This document shows positions 17,001 to 25,907 of a DNA stretch of 64,000 nt, piece after piece. Made by a program: the position numbers and the translations under genes. The stretch lies in the NCBI RefSeq assembly GCF_028283685.1, contig NZ_JAPWKF010000007.1:434001-498000 (forward strand), in the 5' to 3' direction. The notes below the pieces were generated by a model, which saw only the letters and a list, made by a program, of their open reading frames with translations, was not told where the DNA came from and ran no database searches. This DNA is from Edaphobacter sp. Its GTDB lineage: Bacteria > Acidobacteriota > Terriglobia > Terriglobales > Acidobacteriaceae. Within the stretch, counting starts at the first letter, position 1, and every line of letters begins with the position of its first letter.

Positions 17001-19994
17001 CTAAAAGTCGACCCTCAACATAAATTGAAGCTCTCGCGGAGTGCCCGTTCCCACGGGGTTGCTGTTGAACGATGTCGTGATGACGCCAAAGTTATTCGGA
17101 TTTGCCGAACTTCCTGTCGGCGCGGCCCACACTGCAGCTGGTGTGCCATAGTGTGCAACATTGAAGAGATTGAAGGCTTCGGCTCTGAAGCTAGCACCAA
17201 CTCTCTCAGTGATGACAAAGCGCTTTTGTAGCGAAGTGTCCATCTGCCATAGACCCGGCGCACGGGCGATATTACGGCCAGCGTTTCCGTGTGTTCCTAC
17301 GGCGGGAGCGGAGAAGGCTGCGATGTTCAGCCAGCTTCCCGGCGTTTGCGACGACGGATATAACGGCACTCCAATGACACGATTCGGTCGTTGATTCTTA
17401 TTCAACTGATCGGGTAGATCACCAGCGCTTCGGCTCATGGTGACATTGATCGGCAAGCCGCTACGCGCAGTACCCAGCGCACCAAACTGCCAACCGCCAA
17501 GAAGAAAATCTGTGGCGCGAGATGCCTGTGACAGGAACCTGTGTCCCCGGCCAATTGGTAGTTTCCAGATCGTGCTCGCCGCAAAGTAGTGACGCATGTC
17601 CTGATCGCTCGAAGCGATTTCACAACGGTGGCAGTAATAATCCTGAGGAATGTCCGCCTCTCCACCACCCAGACCACCATTATCGATCGAGTGCGAGTAC
17701 TGGTAGTTAGCTGAGATCAATAAGCCTGTATTCATGCTGCGCTGTAGGCTGGTTTGAAACGCGTGAGTATGTGCGTCGTTTGCGAATCCGCGATAGTCAA
17801 TCGTTGAATAACCCGCATAAGGCCTAACGCCAGTCGTTGGATTAATCCCGTTCAATGTCACGTCAGAGAAAGCATGGCTTGTTTTGTTTCCAAAGTAAGC
17901 CACCTGCCAGATTGTATTTCTCGCAACTTCGTTCTGCACCGAGAGCGTCCACTGATTCGATGCTGTATCGCGACGGTTGATGGGTGATCCCGAGGGGCTA
18001 AAACTGTAAGCTACCGCGCCCAGATAAGGAGTCGTCGGATAGCTGAGTCCAGGTGCCTGCTTTTGGGTTAGCGTGTACTTGGTCGCCAGATTTCCAATTG
18101 GCGTGCCAAGGTTTCCAAACTGCCCGTCACCATAATAGATTCCGAAGCCTGCACGAACGGCTGTCTTACGCCCCAAGACAGGAGGCTGCCAGGCAATACT
18201 AATGCGCGGCGAAAAATCGGCCAGATTAGGCTTATACCACTGCGTTCCTGTGGGGCATATGACTTTGATACAGTTGAGCGGATCGACGACGATCCCACGT
18301 CCCAGGACCTCATGATCGACTCCGAAGTATTCGTAACGCAAACCTATATTTGCGGTGAAGTGCGGCGACATCTGGAACTGATCCATGACATAACCAAATG
18401 TTTCGGTCATACGCTGACCTGTAAGAGGCACAACGCCGGCATAGCTATCAGAGTCCATTACGTTGTTCGTAAAGTTAGCCAGGCTGGTATAGGTGTAAAT
18501 CTCATCGGCGACGCTCGGCGACGACTTGTTTTCCTGGATACGGCGCACAGTGGCACCAAACTTGATTGTGTTCCTGCCACGCACCAGGGTCACGTCATCG
18601 ACAAACGAGAACGAGTTATCGTAACGAACGGACCCGGTGGGATCATCCAGCTTTGTGAAGCCGGTGACGACGGTTGAGAAAGGTAGCGTGTTGGTCTCGC
18701 CTTGTGTAAAAGCCGCGCGATTGAAACCGAAGCGTGCGTCGTTCATCAAGCTTGAGTTGAGGGTATTCTGTACCCCCACCACCACGCTCGGCGTTTCAAG
18801 CGTGGTAAAAGCCGAGCCCGTCAGGTCACCTGGTGTGGTCAACGAATAATGGTCGGTACTGTAGCGCACAAACGCATTCATACGGTCGCTCAGGTGATAG
18901 TCCACACGAAGAAGTCCCGAATCCTCATGGTCGACCTGGCGACCGCTTCCGTACCATGTCATCACATCCGGGTTGCTGGTTGCCACCGTGCCAATTGGGT
19001 ATTGCGCAAGAATCGGTGACAAGGATGGAGACTTTGCCAACGTCGCCGTACGATATGAAGCACTGGGGACCGAGCCCGTCACGACCTGGTCGAGAACTTG
19101 GCGCAACGATTCGTAGTTCGCAAAGAAGAAGAGTCTCTTCTTCAGGAGCGGACCTCCGAGGTTGGCACCGAAGTTATTCAAACGGAGCGGAGGTAGTGCA
19201 CCGTGCGAGCCCCACGGTGCAGCATCAAAAACATCGTTCCGTATAAACTCCCACGCTGCCCCATGAAATAGGCTTGTTCCCGACTTTGAAACAAGCTCTA
19301 TCTGGCCGCCTGGCGTTCCTCCCTGATCTGCGCCATAGGCTGTGCTGTTTGCGCGGAACTCCGCAATCGCTTCAGTCGATGGTTGTAGACGAATTGCAAC
19401 TTTTTGGTACTGATGATTGATTCCAGAGTTGTCCACACCGTCCAGATGCCAGGAATTATCCTCCGCAGAGAGGCCGGCAAATCGCACTTGATCCTGCGTT
19501 CCAGTACCAGAATCAATTGCTCCTGGCACAAGCGCCACCAGACTGACATAGTTGCGGCCGTTCAGTGGAAGATCCTGCGCCTGGCTGCCATGCACGACTC
19601 CGCCAATTTCGGCAGAAGAGGTAGAAAGACCGGAGTCGGCGGCCGTCACTTCGACCTGAGACGCTACGCTCTCCAGCGCTAGTTGAATCGCCACGGTTCG
19701 CGTTTGTCCCACGTCGAACGTTAGGTTTTCAAGTTCGCGCTTTCCGAATCCGCTGGCCGTGAAACGCGCGACATACGTTCCTACCGGCAGCGACGCAATA
19801 GTAAACACGCCCTCTTGATTGGTCTTGCTGGTACGGTCTTGACCCGTCGCAAGTGAATGAACCGTGACCTCGGCGCCCGCAATACGCGCACGAGCGGCGT
19901 CGGTGACTGTACCCGTCAGAGTTCCTCTATCGGTTTGTGCAAAGACAGAAGATACACACAATAATGGGAGGAGAAATACCGCAAGCTTCTTCAT
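17001..19994 (-). CDS. Oar-like TonB-dependent receptor (island)
   Basis: A 997-residue outer-membrane receptor: signal peptide (KLAVFLLPLLCVSSVFAQ, residues 3-20), carboxypeptidase-regulatory-like domain (~22-105, GTLTGTVTDAARARIAGAEV), plug (~125-260 with LPLNGRNYVSLVALVPG) and beta-barrel ending in aromatic F (LRVDF), the usual outer-membrane assembly signal. It is the last gene of a four-gene minus-strand set that begins with a secreted alkaline phosphatase at 23299. From that context it may import the phosphatase's product or its parent compound; this is inference, as Oar-type ligands cannot be read from sequence. The ATG at 19994 has AAGGAG about 5 nt upstream. Confidence 0.88.
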   Translation of the reverse strand: MKKLAVFLLPLLCVSSVFAQTDRGTLTGTVTDAARARIAGAEVTVHSLATGQDRTSKTNQEGVFTIASLPVGTYVARFTASGFGKRELENLTFDVGQTRTVAIQLALESVASQVEVTAADSGLSTSSAEIGGVVHGSQAQDLPLNGRNYVSLVALVPGAIDSGTGTQDQVRFAGLSAEDNSWHLDGVDNSGINHQYQKVAIRLQPSTEAIAEFRANSTAYGADQGGTPGGQIELVSKSGTSLFHGAAWEFIRNDVFDAAPWGSHGALPPLRLNNFGANLGGPLLKKRLFFFANYESLRQVLDQVVTGSVPSASYRTATLAKSPSLSPILAQYPIGTVATSNPDVMTWYGSGRQVDHEDSGLLRVDYHLSDRMNAFVRYSTDHYSLTTPGDLTGSAFTTLETPSVVVGVQNTLNSSLMNDARFGFNRAAFTQGETNTLPFSTVVTGFTKLDDPTGSVRYDNSFSFVDDVTLVRGRNTIKFGATVRRIQENKSSPSVADEIYTYTSLANFTNNVMDSDSYAGVVPLTGQRMTETFGYVMDQFQMSPHFTANIGLRYEYFGVDHEVLGRGIVVDPLNCIKVICPTGTQWYKPNLADFSPRISIAWQPPVLGRKTAVRAGFGIYYGDGQFGNLGTPIGNLATKYTLTQKQAPGLSYPTTPYLGAVAYSFSPSGSPINRRDTASNQWTLSVQNEVARNTIWQVAYFGNKTSHAFSDVTLNGINPTTGVRPYAGYSTIDYRGFANDAHTHAFQTSLQRSMNTGLLISANYQYSHSIDNGGLGGGEADIPQDYYCHRCEIASSDQDMRHYFAASTIWKLPIGRGHRFLSQASRATDFLLGGWQFGALGTARSGLPINVTMSRSAGDLPDQLNKNQRPNRVIGVPLYPSSQTPGSWLNIAAFSAPAVGTHGNAGRNIARAPGLWQMDTSLQKRFVITERVGASFRAEAFNLFNVAHYGTPAAVWAAPTGSSANPNNFGVITTSFNSNPVGTGTPRELQFMLRVDF

Positions 19995-20020
19995 GTCGAC
20001 TCCTTGAGCAAGGTGGAGAT

Positions 20021-20530
20021 CTATTGCTTGTAAAGAGCGTCCCGGCTGGGGATCTGACGCTGTATCTCGTTGCGAATGCCCTCGCCGATCTTAAGTGCCT
20101 GCTCTGGACTGTCAGCGTTCTTGAAGGGCACCTCCATCACGACAAAACCTTGACCGATGTCTCTTCCCTTTGCATCAGACAAGGGCAGAAAGAGGTCATA
20201 GATACCGTCCTTCTCAATCCGCTCTGCTTGCGGCTTTGCTTCCGCTACCTTCTTCATGTCTTTGTCCGAAGACTTTTTCCCTACCTTGGCCTGTGCATCG
20301 CTGCCGATAATTGCGTTATCACTTGCTGATGGGGGAGTGGCGTGTAGACCAAGCTTCACGATCTCGGGGTGCTTCTGCTTGGTCGCGACCGTCAGACGTT
20401 GAGCCATCGGTGCGCTGACGTGGATGTAGTTGGCGGGGAGCGGGGTAGCCGTGTTCTGGGCGGTTGCAAACAGCGATGCCGTTAGGAACGTGGTGACGAT
20501 AAGAGAGCTGCGGAAATAGCGGTTCTTCAT
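20021..20530 (-). CDS. Secreted protein of unknown function (island)
   Basis: A 169-residue protein with a clear signal peptide (SSLIVTTFLTASLFATAQ, ~8-25) and a small soluble domain I do not recognise. The central stretch is lysine-rich (~85-110: KVGKKSSDKDMKKVAEAK) and is followed by a more ordered C-terminal part that includes DGIYDLFLPLSDAKGRDIGQ. It sits between the TonB receptor (26 bp downstream) and the YncE-like propeller (36 bp upstream) in the same operon, so it likely acts in the periplasm with them. Ribosome site AAGGATATC precedes the ATG at 20530. No catalytic motif is visible. Confidence 0.75.
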   Translation of the reverse strand: MKNRYFRSSLIVTTFLTASLFATAQNTATPLPANYIHVSAPMAQRLTVATKQKHPEIVKLGLHATPPSASDNAIIGSDAQAKVGKKSSDKDMKKVAEAKPQAERIEKDGIYDLFLPLSDAKGRDIGQGFVVMEVPFKNADSPEQALKIGEGIRNEIQRQIPSRDALYKQ

Positions 20531-20566
20531 GGGAGATATCCTTTCGGCTAGGGCGTAGTATGCGAA

Positions 20567-21622
20567 CTATGGATTGACGCGATAGACAAGAAGGCCTGCA
20601 TCGTCGATCGTCGTCTTCGGGTGGACCACGTAAAGCTGCTTGAGCTGGGGGACCAGGAGGGCGGTCTTGCCACCGTTGGTGGGAATGTCGGTCAGCTTCG
20701 TGTAGTGGTCTTTATCATCCTGATGAAAGATAGAAAGCCCCTGTGAGCCAGCAACATAGATCCGCTTCATCTGTGGATCCCATGCCATGGCATCAGCAAT
20801 ATTCACGCTGGGCTGCTGATCAACGACTTTGCCGGTTGCGGTGTCGAAGACATAGAACAGGCCAGGCTTGCGGCCCACGACGAAGAGCCGGTGCGTTGCA
20901 GCATCGAGCGCCATTGACGTATTGAGGTTCAGGTCTGGGGTCGTCCAGGTACCAGTCACCTTCCCGGTCTTGAGATCGATGACACCAATCTGCTTCTTGT
21001 CGCGAACATTGACATAGAGCGTGTCATTCGCTTCATCCACTGCGATCGCTTCGAGGTTGATGCCTTCCACTCGAATTTTTCTAACAACCTTATGCGTGTC
21101 GACATTAATCTCCGCGATCTCGGAGTAAGGCAGGTTGGCAGACTTGCCTCCGTTGCCAATAAAGAACGTTCTACGCTTTGCATCGTAGTAGCCCACATCC
21201 GGGGAATCCGTCTTGCCGGTTACCGATCCATCAATTAGCGGGATACGATCGGTCCGATGAAAATCAGCCGCAGAAAAGAACAGGCAGGAAGAGTCACCGC
21301 CATCCGCTACGATAAGCTCATCTTTTTCCGGTACGTAAGCAAGGGTATGAGGGGTTTTGACTTCACTGATGCTCTGGAGATGTTTGCCCGTGCTGGCTTG
21401 GAACACTTCGATGGTGTGATGCTCTTCCGCAGCAATAAACAGGTGATCCCGCTTCAAGTCGATTGCGAGGAAATCGAAGTCGCCTTCAATGTCCGGCATA
21501 GCTGTCGATGTCCGTAACGTCACCGGGGCTCCCTGAGCAATCGCGAACACTGGGAAATCGAACCACGCAAGTCCGGCAAAAATGCTGTACAGGGCGAACG
21601 CAAACACTTTACTTCTGGTCAT
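20567..21622 (-). CDS. YncE-like secreted beta-propeller protein
   Basis: A 351-residue protein with an N-terminal signal sequence (~5-28) followed by repeated propeller blades, e.g. DRIPLIDGSVTG, EIAEINVDTHKVVRKI, IGVIDLKTGKVTGTW and FYVFDTATGKVVDQQ. The repeated 'V(I)D..TGK' units are those of YncE/YVTN-type seven-bladed propellers. These usually serve as periplasmic binding or scaffold proteins rather than enzymes. It lies between the alkaline phosphatase gene (48 bp upstream) and the 169-residue protein in the island operon, so it may help present a ligand to the receptor. The ATG at 21622 follows AGAGGATTT. Substrate or partner is unknown. Confidence 0.82.
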   Translation of the reverse strand: MTRSKVFAFALYSIFAGLAWFDFPVFAIAQGAPVTLRTSTAMPDIEGDFDFLAIDLKRDHLFIAAEEHHTIEVFQASTGKHLQSISEVKTPHTLAYVPEKDELIVADGGDSSCLFFSAADFHRTDRIPLIDGSVTGKTDSPDVGYYDAKRRTFFIGNGGKSANLPYSEIAEINVDTHKVVRKIRVEGINLEAIAVDEANDTLYVNVRDKKQIGVIDLKTGKVTGTWTTPDLNLNTSMALDAATHRLFVVGRKPGLFYVFDTATGKVVDQQPSVNIADAMAWDPQMKRIYVAGSQGLSIFHQDDKDHYTKLTDIPTNGGKTALLVPQLKQLYVVHPKTTIDDAGLLVYRVNP

Positions 21623-21670
21623 AAATCCTCTTTGGAAATGAGTTGATTGTGGCGGGGTTGAAGAAAAAAA

Positions 21671-23299
21671 TTACTGATGGCGCGAGTTCGTCTTTGCCTG
21701 CGTCTTATTCAGGAATGGGTCGGCAACCTCTGGGAGGATGTGGCCCACCGTACCGCTCGGCGCCTGAATTTGAAGAATTGCGGCAAGCGTCGGGGCAACG
21801 TCGCTGATGCCGACCTTCTCGCTGTACACACCTGCTCTTATCCCACCACCCCAGAAGAGGAGAGGAACATGACTGTCGTAGTCATAGGGAGAACCATGCG
21901 AAGTTCCTTCTTTTCCGAAGAGATAGTACGGCTTGAGGACGACGAGCACATCTGGCCCGCGCTGCGGGTAGAAGGCACGTGCGATGTATTCATCGATTTG
22001 CGACTGTGATGCTTCGTGACGCAGCAACTGTGTCCGGGTATAGACGCTCGCGACGTATGGAAGCGTCATAACAGTAGTGGCGACCTCATCCTCGACCGCA
22101 CTGTGTTTCAGCTTCTTCGACTGGATCAGTTCGTCATTGAGGTAGAAGCCTGATTCCTGAGTCGCAATGACCCACTTACCTTCGCCAAACTTTTTCTCGA
22201 GAGCGGACTCCACAGTGCTGATGTAGACGGTCTTATCGAGTCGGCCTCCCGGCATTTTGCGTTTCAGGTTCACCTCGGGCACTGGTGCAACGCCATGGTC
22301 GGCGGTAAGAATGACAAGAACGTTCTCCCGACCTCCCGCTTGCTTGACTGCAGCATCGAGCAGCTTTCCAATAACGCGGTCCGTACGCACCGACATATCT
22401 TCAACCTCCGGTGCATCCGGTCCAACCGCGTGGCCGAGGTGATCATTTGCGGAGAAGCTGATCGTGAGAATGTCTGTCTGTTCGTGCTTTCCAAGTTTCT
22501 CGTTGTTCATGACACGCTCAGCAAATTCCTCGAGCATCTCGTTGGCGAATGGCGTCTCTTCCCACTGCGAAAAATATGCTTTGCCAGGCGTCGCAGGAAG
22601 CGTCATCAGCGGCGTGGAAGAGGGCTCGTCACCGACAGCGTGCCAACTCGCACCGAGAGATTTCAGCGCCGTCTTCTGCGCGTTGAACTGCTTCACCCAT
22701 TCCGGCAGCTCCGGTTGGTACCAGGTGCTGCTAACGACAGCTCCGGTCAGGTTATCGACCCAGTACGCCGCATCTGCCATTCTGCCTGCCGGAAGGATGG
22801 CAGCGCGATCCTTCATCGAAATACCGATGACCCTCGAAGCCCCGCGGTCGGCAATCTTCAATTCATCGCCAACCGTACTGACAATCAGGTTATGCGGGGA
22901 AGATCCTTCTTTTTCCCCGTCAACCCCCAAGAGCCTGGTCTCAGCATCCTCAACCGAGGTAATCACCTTGCCTGACTTACGGTCGTACCACTCATTGCCA
23001 ATAATGCCGCTGGTTGCCGGAACAGAGCCACTGAGATAAGTTGCGTGTCCCGTGGCAGTGACCGTTGGAAAGTGATCCTGGTGGGCGTCCGTGTAGATTG
23101 CCCCTTCAGACAACATCTTTGACAGACCGGCGTTATATCGAGCTCGGAAGCGTGTGGTGTAGTCATATCGGAACTGATCGACTGCAATCGCAATAATGAG
23201 TTTGGGGCGATGAGGTCCGGGGACCACGGCATCTGTGGTCGCAGCCTGTGAGGCAGGTGCAAGGAAGGCAATCAACGTGGTGGCAACAAGACGCTTCAT
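21671..23299 (-). CDS. pafA: PafA-like alkaline phosphatase (secreted)
   Basis: A 542-residue exported enzyme of the alkaline phosphatase superfamily. Signal peptide residues 1-19. Metal- and active-site features are visible: D41 in AVDQFRYDY, nucleophile threonine T81 within TVTATGH, N102 in GNEWYD, K163 and R165 in MKDRAAILPAG, D286/H290 in DHLGHAVGP, and D334/H335 in TADHGVAP. The threonine nucleophile with the N, K and R set corresponds to PafA of flavobacteria (T79, N100, K162, R164), a phosphate-insensitive phosphomonoesterase. It should release phosphate from organic phosphoesters in the periplasm or outside. First gene of the four-gene island operon; a two-component system is divergent 193 bp away and may control it. 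Nucleotide pyrophosphatase activity is the main alternative. Confidence 0.85.
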   Translation of the reverse strand: MKRLVATTLIAFLAPASQAATTDAVVPGPHRPKLIIAIAVDQFRYDYTTRFRARYNAGLSKMLSEGAIYTDAHQDHFPTVTATGHATYLSGSVPATSGIIGNEWYDRKSGKVITSVEDAETRLLGVDGEKEGSSPHNLIVSTVGDELKIADRGASRVIGISMKDRAAILPAGRMADAAYWVDNLTGAVVSSTWYQPELPEWVKQFNAQKTALKSLGASWHAVGDEPSSTPLMTLPATPGKAYFSQWEETPFANEMLEEFAERVMNNEKLGKHEQTDILTISFSANDHLGHAVGPDAPEVEDMSVRTDRVIGKLLDAAVKQAGGRENVLVILTADHGVAPVPEVNLKRKMPGGRLDKTVYISTVESALEKKFGEGKWVIATQESGFYLNDELIQSKKLKHSAVEDEVATTVMTLPYVASVYTRTQLLRHEASQSQIDEYIARAFYPQRGPDVLVVLKPYYLFGKEGTSHGSPYDYDSHVPLLFWGGGIRAGVYSEKVGISDVAPTLAAILQIQAPSGTVGHILPEVADPFLNKTQAKTNSRHQ

Positions 23300-23492
23300 A
23301 AGAGACCGATTCTCCTCAAGTCATCGCAAAGAGCCTCTTACACGGAGAACGATCTCCGCACGACTCTTTTGCAATCAGGAATGATGCGATTCAAACTGAT
23401 GTTCCTGAGAGCAATCTGAGAGAACAAACCGAGTAACCGACTATTCACAAGACAGCAGTCGGATCTTCACATTTCTCGTGCTCAATCGATCT

Positions 23493-24188
23493 ATGAACGT
23501 TCTAGTCATTGAAGATGACAAAAGAATCGCTGTAGTACTCCAGCAAAGCCTGGCCGAAGACGGCCACAACGTCTTTCTCTCTCATCGCGGAGATGAGGGC
23601 ATGGATCTCATAACGAGCGATCAGTTTGATGTAGTTGTGCTTGACATCATGCTTCCAGCAATCGATGGTTTCACGATATTGAGTAAAGTCCGCGCAAAGC
23701 GTTTGCAGATCCCTATTCTGATGCTTACCGCGAGAGGCGACATGCCGAATATGGTTCGCGGACTGGACTTGGGCGCAGATGACTATCTAACCAAACCCTT
23801 TCAGCTCGACAATTTTCTCGCCAGAGTACGGGCAATAGGACGTCGTGGCCATAATGCCTCAGACAACAACATCACAGTAGGATCCCTGATCCTCAATCAG
23901 GCGCAGCAGATCCTGCGGAGAGATGGTGAAGAAGTTGCTCTGACCCGAAAAGAGTTTTTGATCTTAGACCTGCTCATGCGCCGGATGAACAAAGTTGTGA
24001 CACGCGACCAGATGATCTCTGCCGGGTGGGGTTTCGATGCAGACGTCAGTGACAACTCCATCGACTTCTACATCTCAAGTTTGCGCTCCAAAATCGATAC
24101 GAAAGGACAACCCAGTCTCATTCGCACCATGCGATCGATTGGGTACTGCTTCTCTACTTCCAGTGTTTCCCAACCGTCGATCGCTTAG
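23493..24188 (+). CDS. OmpR-family response regulator
   Basis: A 231-residue two-component regulator. The receiver domain (~1-118) has the acidic pocket E7-D8-D9, phospho-acceptor D51 in VVLDIMLP, and the lysine of LTKPF. The C-terminal winged helix (~130-225) has the OmpR-type features VALTRKEFLILDLLMR and DNSIDFYISSLRSKI. ATG 23493 starts exactly at MNVLVIEDD; an in-frame GTG at 23478 gives five extra residues and is less likely. It overlaps the histidine kinase gene downstream and is divergent from the pafA-like operon, so phosphate or phosphoester signalling is an attractive but unproven role. The closest layouts are QseB/PmrA-like pairs. Confidence 0.9.
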   Translation: MNVLVIEDDKRIAVVLQQSLAEDGHNVFLSHRGDEGMDLITSDQFDVVVLDIMLPAIDGFTILSKVRAKRLQIPILMLTARGDMPNMVRGLDLGADDYLTKPFQLDNFLARVRAIGRRGHNASDNNITVGSLILNQAQQILRRDGEEVALTRKEFLILDLLMRRMNKVVTRDQMISAGWGFDADVSDNSIDFYISSLRSKIDTKGQPSLIRTMRSIGYCFSTSSVSQPSIA

Positions 24189-25554
24189 AGTACGCATCTG
24201 CCTCTGGTACGTGACGCTAACCATAGCGTGCGTCGGAGCGCTTGGAGCGTTTTCGTTCTTCTATCTGCGCACAGCCTTGGCCAGCTCACGCGAGCACACA
24301 CTCCAACGGCGCGTAGATCGTCTCATCCTATTCGTCAATAGCGCCCCGCAATCCTGGGCCGCGATTCCGCTATCTGATCTGATTCATCAATTCAGTGTTG
24401 TTAGCCCTGAGAGTGATTTACTGGCGGTGAGTAGCCTCGAAGGTCGTAGCATCTATCCTCATTCATTGAATGCAAGAACCTTCTCTTGGCCTGCGGATCG
24501 CTGCGATCTTCCCTGCTTCAGTATGGTCCAACTCGGCGATAAGCATATGCGCCTTATCCAGCAGACGATTACATTACGCGGACAGGCTGTTCACGTCGCA
24601 CTCGCCGGCCAGGTCGACGAGCACTACGACATACTTCGAATGGTTCGAAACTCTTACCTTGTCAGCATTCCGGTCTTGCTGGGCGTCTCTATCATTGGGG
24701 GCTTACTTCTAGCGAACCGAACCATGGAACCGATAGGACGCATGACGCGGGCCGCACAGACGATAAGCATTCGCGACCTCCGGAAGCGACTTCCCGTTCC
24801 CGCAACCGGCGATGAGATCCAAGGCTTTGCAGTCACATGGAATGAGATGCTAGCAAGGCTGGAAACAGCCGTGGAGAGTCTCACCCAGTTCACCGCAGAT
24901 ATCTCTCACGATCTTCGGACAACCCTCACAGTGATGCTGGCAACCGCTCAGGTTTCCATGAAGCGCGAACGGACGGCCGCGGAGTATCAAAATGCCCTGC
25001 AGACCATCATGATCGAATGCGAAGCAACGACCCAGCTTCTTGACGATCTTCTCGCGGCATCGAGGACAGACGTGGAGCATCAGAACATCCAGCTCTCTCT
25101 TGTTCCTCTTTCTGATGTCGTAGAAGAAACCTGCACACACCTTCAGGCGCGTGCCGAGGTGAAACAGCAATCGGTAGACATTGGGGTCGAACCAAATCAT
25201 TGGATTGAGGGAAACCTTTCGCTGCTTCGTCGTTTGATCACCATCCTCGTCGACAATGCCATCAAGTACACACCGCAGCAAGGAAAGATCAGCGTGCGAC
25301 TTTATTCAGAGCAGAGGAATGCGATGCTCGAAATAGCCGATAACGGCATAGGCATCGCGGCACAGGATCTCGATAAGATTTTTAAGCGCTTTTATCGTGC
25401 CGATACATCACGAAATCGCGACCAGGGCGGCGCCGGTCTTGGTCTCGCCATCGCAAAATGGATTGTTGAGGTCCACAGAGGAACCATCTCAGCGAAGTCT
25501 GACTCGACCATGGGAGCCAGGTTTCGTGTGACCTTCCCAATCACGCAGGGCTAA
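24163..25554 (+). CDS. Membrane sensor histidine kinase
   Basis: A ~463-residue kinase: first span (~11-35), periplasmic sensor (~36-165), second span (~166-184), HAMP linker (~185-240), HisKA with H249 in DISHDLRTTLT, and an ATPase domain with N-box ILVDNAIKYTP, G1 DNGIGIA, F-box KRFYRAD and G2 GGAGLGLAIA. The usual proline after the H-box (HxLRTPL) is threonine here. The start is uncertain: the frame is open from 24037, but everything before 24163 overlaps the regulator gene. GTG 24163 gives a 26-bp overlap and a short lead to the first span; TTG 24139 is another option. Translationally coupled to the response regulator. Confidence 0.85.
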   Translation: MFPNRRSLRVRICLWYVTLTIACVGALGAFSFFYLRTALASSREHTLQRRVDRLILFVNSAPQSWAAIPLSDLIHQFSVVSPESDLLAVSSLEGRSIYPHSLNARTFSWPADRCDLPCFSMVQLGDKHMRLIQQTITLRGQAVHVALAGQVDEHYDILRMVRNSYLVSIPVLLGVSIIGGLLLANRTMEPIGRMTRAAQTISIRDLRKRLPVPATGDEIQGFAVTWNEMLARLETAVESLTQFTADISHDLRTTLTVMLATAQVSMKRERTAAEYQNALQTIMIECEATTQLLDDLLAASRTDVEHQNIQLSLVPLSDVVEETCTHLQARAEVKQQSVDIGVEPNHWIEGNLSLLRRLITILVDNAIKYTPQQGKISVRLYSEQRNAMLEIADNGIGIAAQDLDKIFKRFYRADTSRNRDQGGAGLGLAIAKWIVEVHRGTISAKSDSTMGARFRVTFPITQG

Positions 25555-25718
25555 ATTTTAGTGATTCTGCCCAGCTCGATCGGCCATTCAGGTTGCATTG
25601 TCGGAACGCGGATGTAGATGGTATTTTTATGCCCCTGCCAGACCATCCATTTTTTAGGCACTTTACGCCAACCCTTAAATTTAAAAAGAAGTATGCGGAA
25701 GTCATATTGCGCAGAGTA

Positions 25719-25736
25719 TTGGTTGCCTCCCAGGGA
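25719..25736 (+). repeat. Right copy of the 18-bp repeat (within tRNA-Gln 3' end)
   Basis: Identical to 16809-16826. It covers the CCA end, the discriminator base and the acceptor 3' strand of tRNA-Gln and enters the T arm. As the tRNA remains intact, this is the end that rebuilt the tRNA gene on integration. Confidence 0.7.
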
Positions 25737-25793
25737 TTCGAACCCCGATTGATCGGTTCAGAGCCGACTGTCCTACCATTGAACGAGGAGGCA
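25720..25793 (-). tRNA. tRNA-Gln (anticodon CTG)
   Basis: A 74-nt cloverleaf on the minus strand. The acceptor stem pairs TGCCTCC with GGAGGCA, with discriminator A and an encoded CCA. The anticodon stem TCGG/CCGA holds the loop CTCTGAA, so the anticodon is CTG (reads CAG, Gln). The T arm contains GTTCGAATC. U1-A72 is typical of bacterial tRNA-Gln. Its 3' end faces the putative island and forms the right repeat. Confidence 0.93.
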
Positions 25794-25907
25794 ACAGGTT
25801 TGCTGAAGGCGAGCCGCTGGATTACTCCTGCCGACGTCGCACTCTTCTAAGAGTAAGGCATGAAAGCGATTCGGTCAAACCTGTGATCCGCCAGTTAGAA
25901 TCCCCGC

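Larger units (their letters stand above)
16809..25736. mobile_element. Putative tRNA-Gln-associated genomic island
   Basis: An exact 18-bp direct repeat, TTGGTTGCCTCCCAGGGA, occurs at 16809-16826 and at 25719-25736. The right copy is the 3' end of the tRNA-Gln gene (CCA end plus part of the T arm); the left copy is an isolated fragment in the same orientation. That is the classic footprint of site-specific integration at a tRNA 3' end, and the segment lies on the correct, downstream side of the tRNA. It carries a coherent phosphate-scavenging set (TonB receptor, secreted protein, propeller, PafA-like phosphatase, two-component system). No integrase is left inside, so the element would be immobile or its recombinase was lost. 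Confidence 0.6.

Noticed and set aside
25593..25850. Small plus-strand open frame ending in a pattern like VASQGFEPRLIGSEP
   Set aside because: The protein-like part is the reverse complement of the tRNA-Gln gene, a common false gene call.
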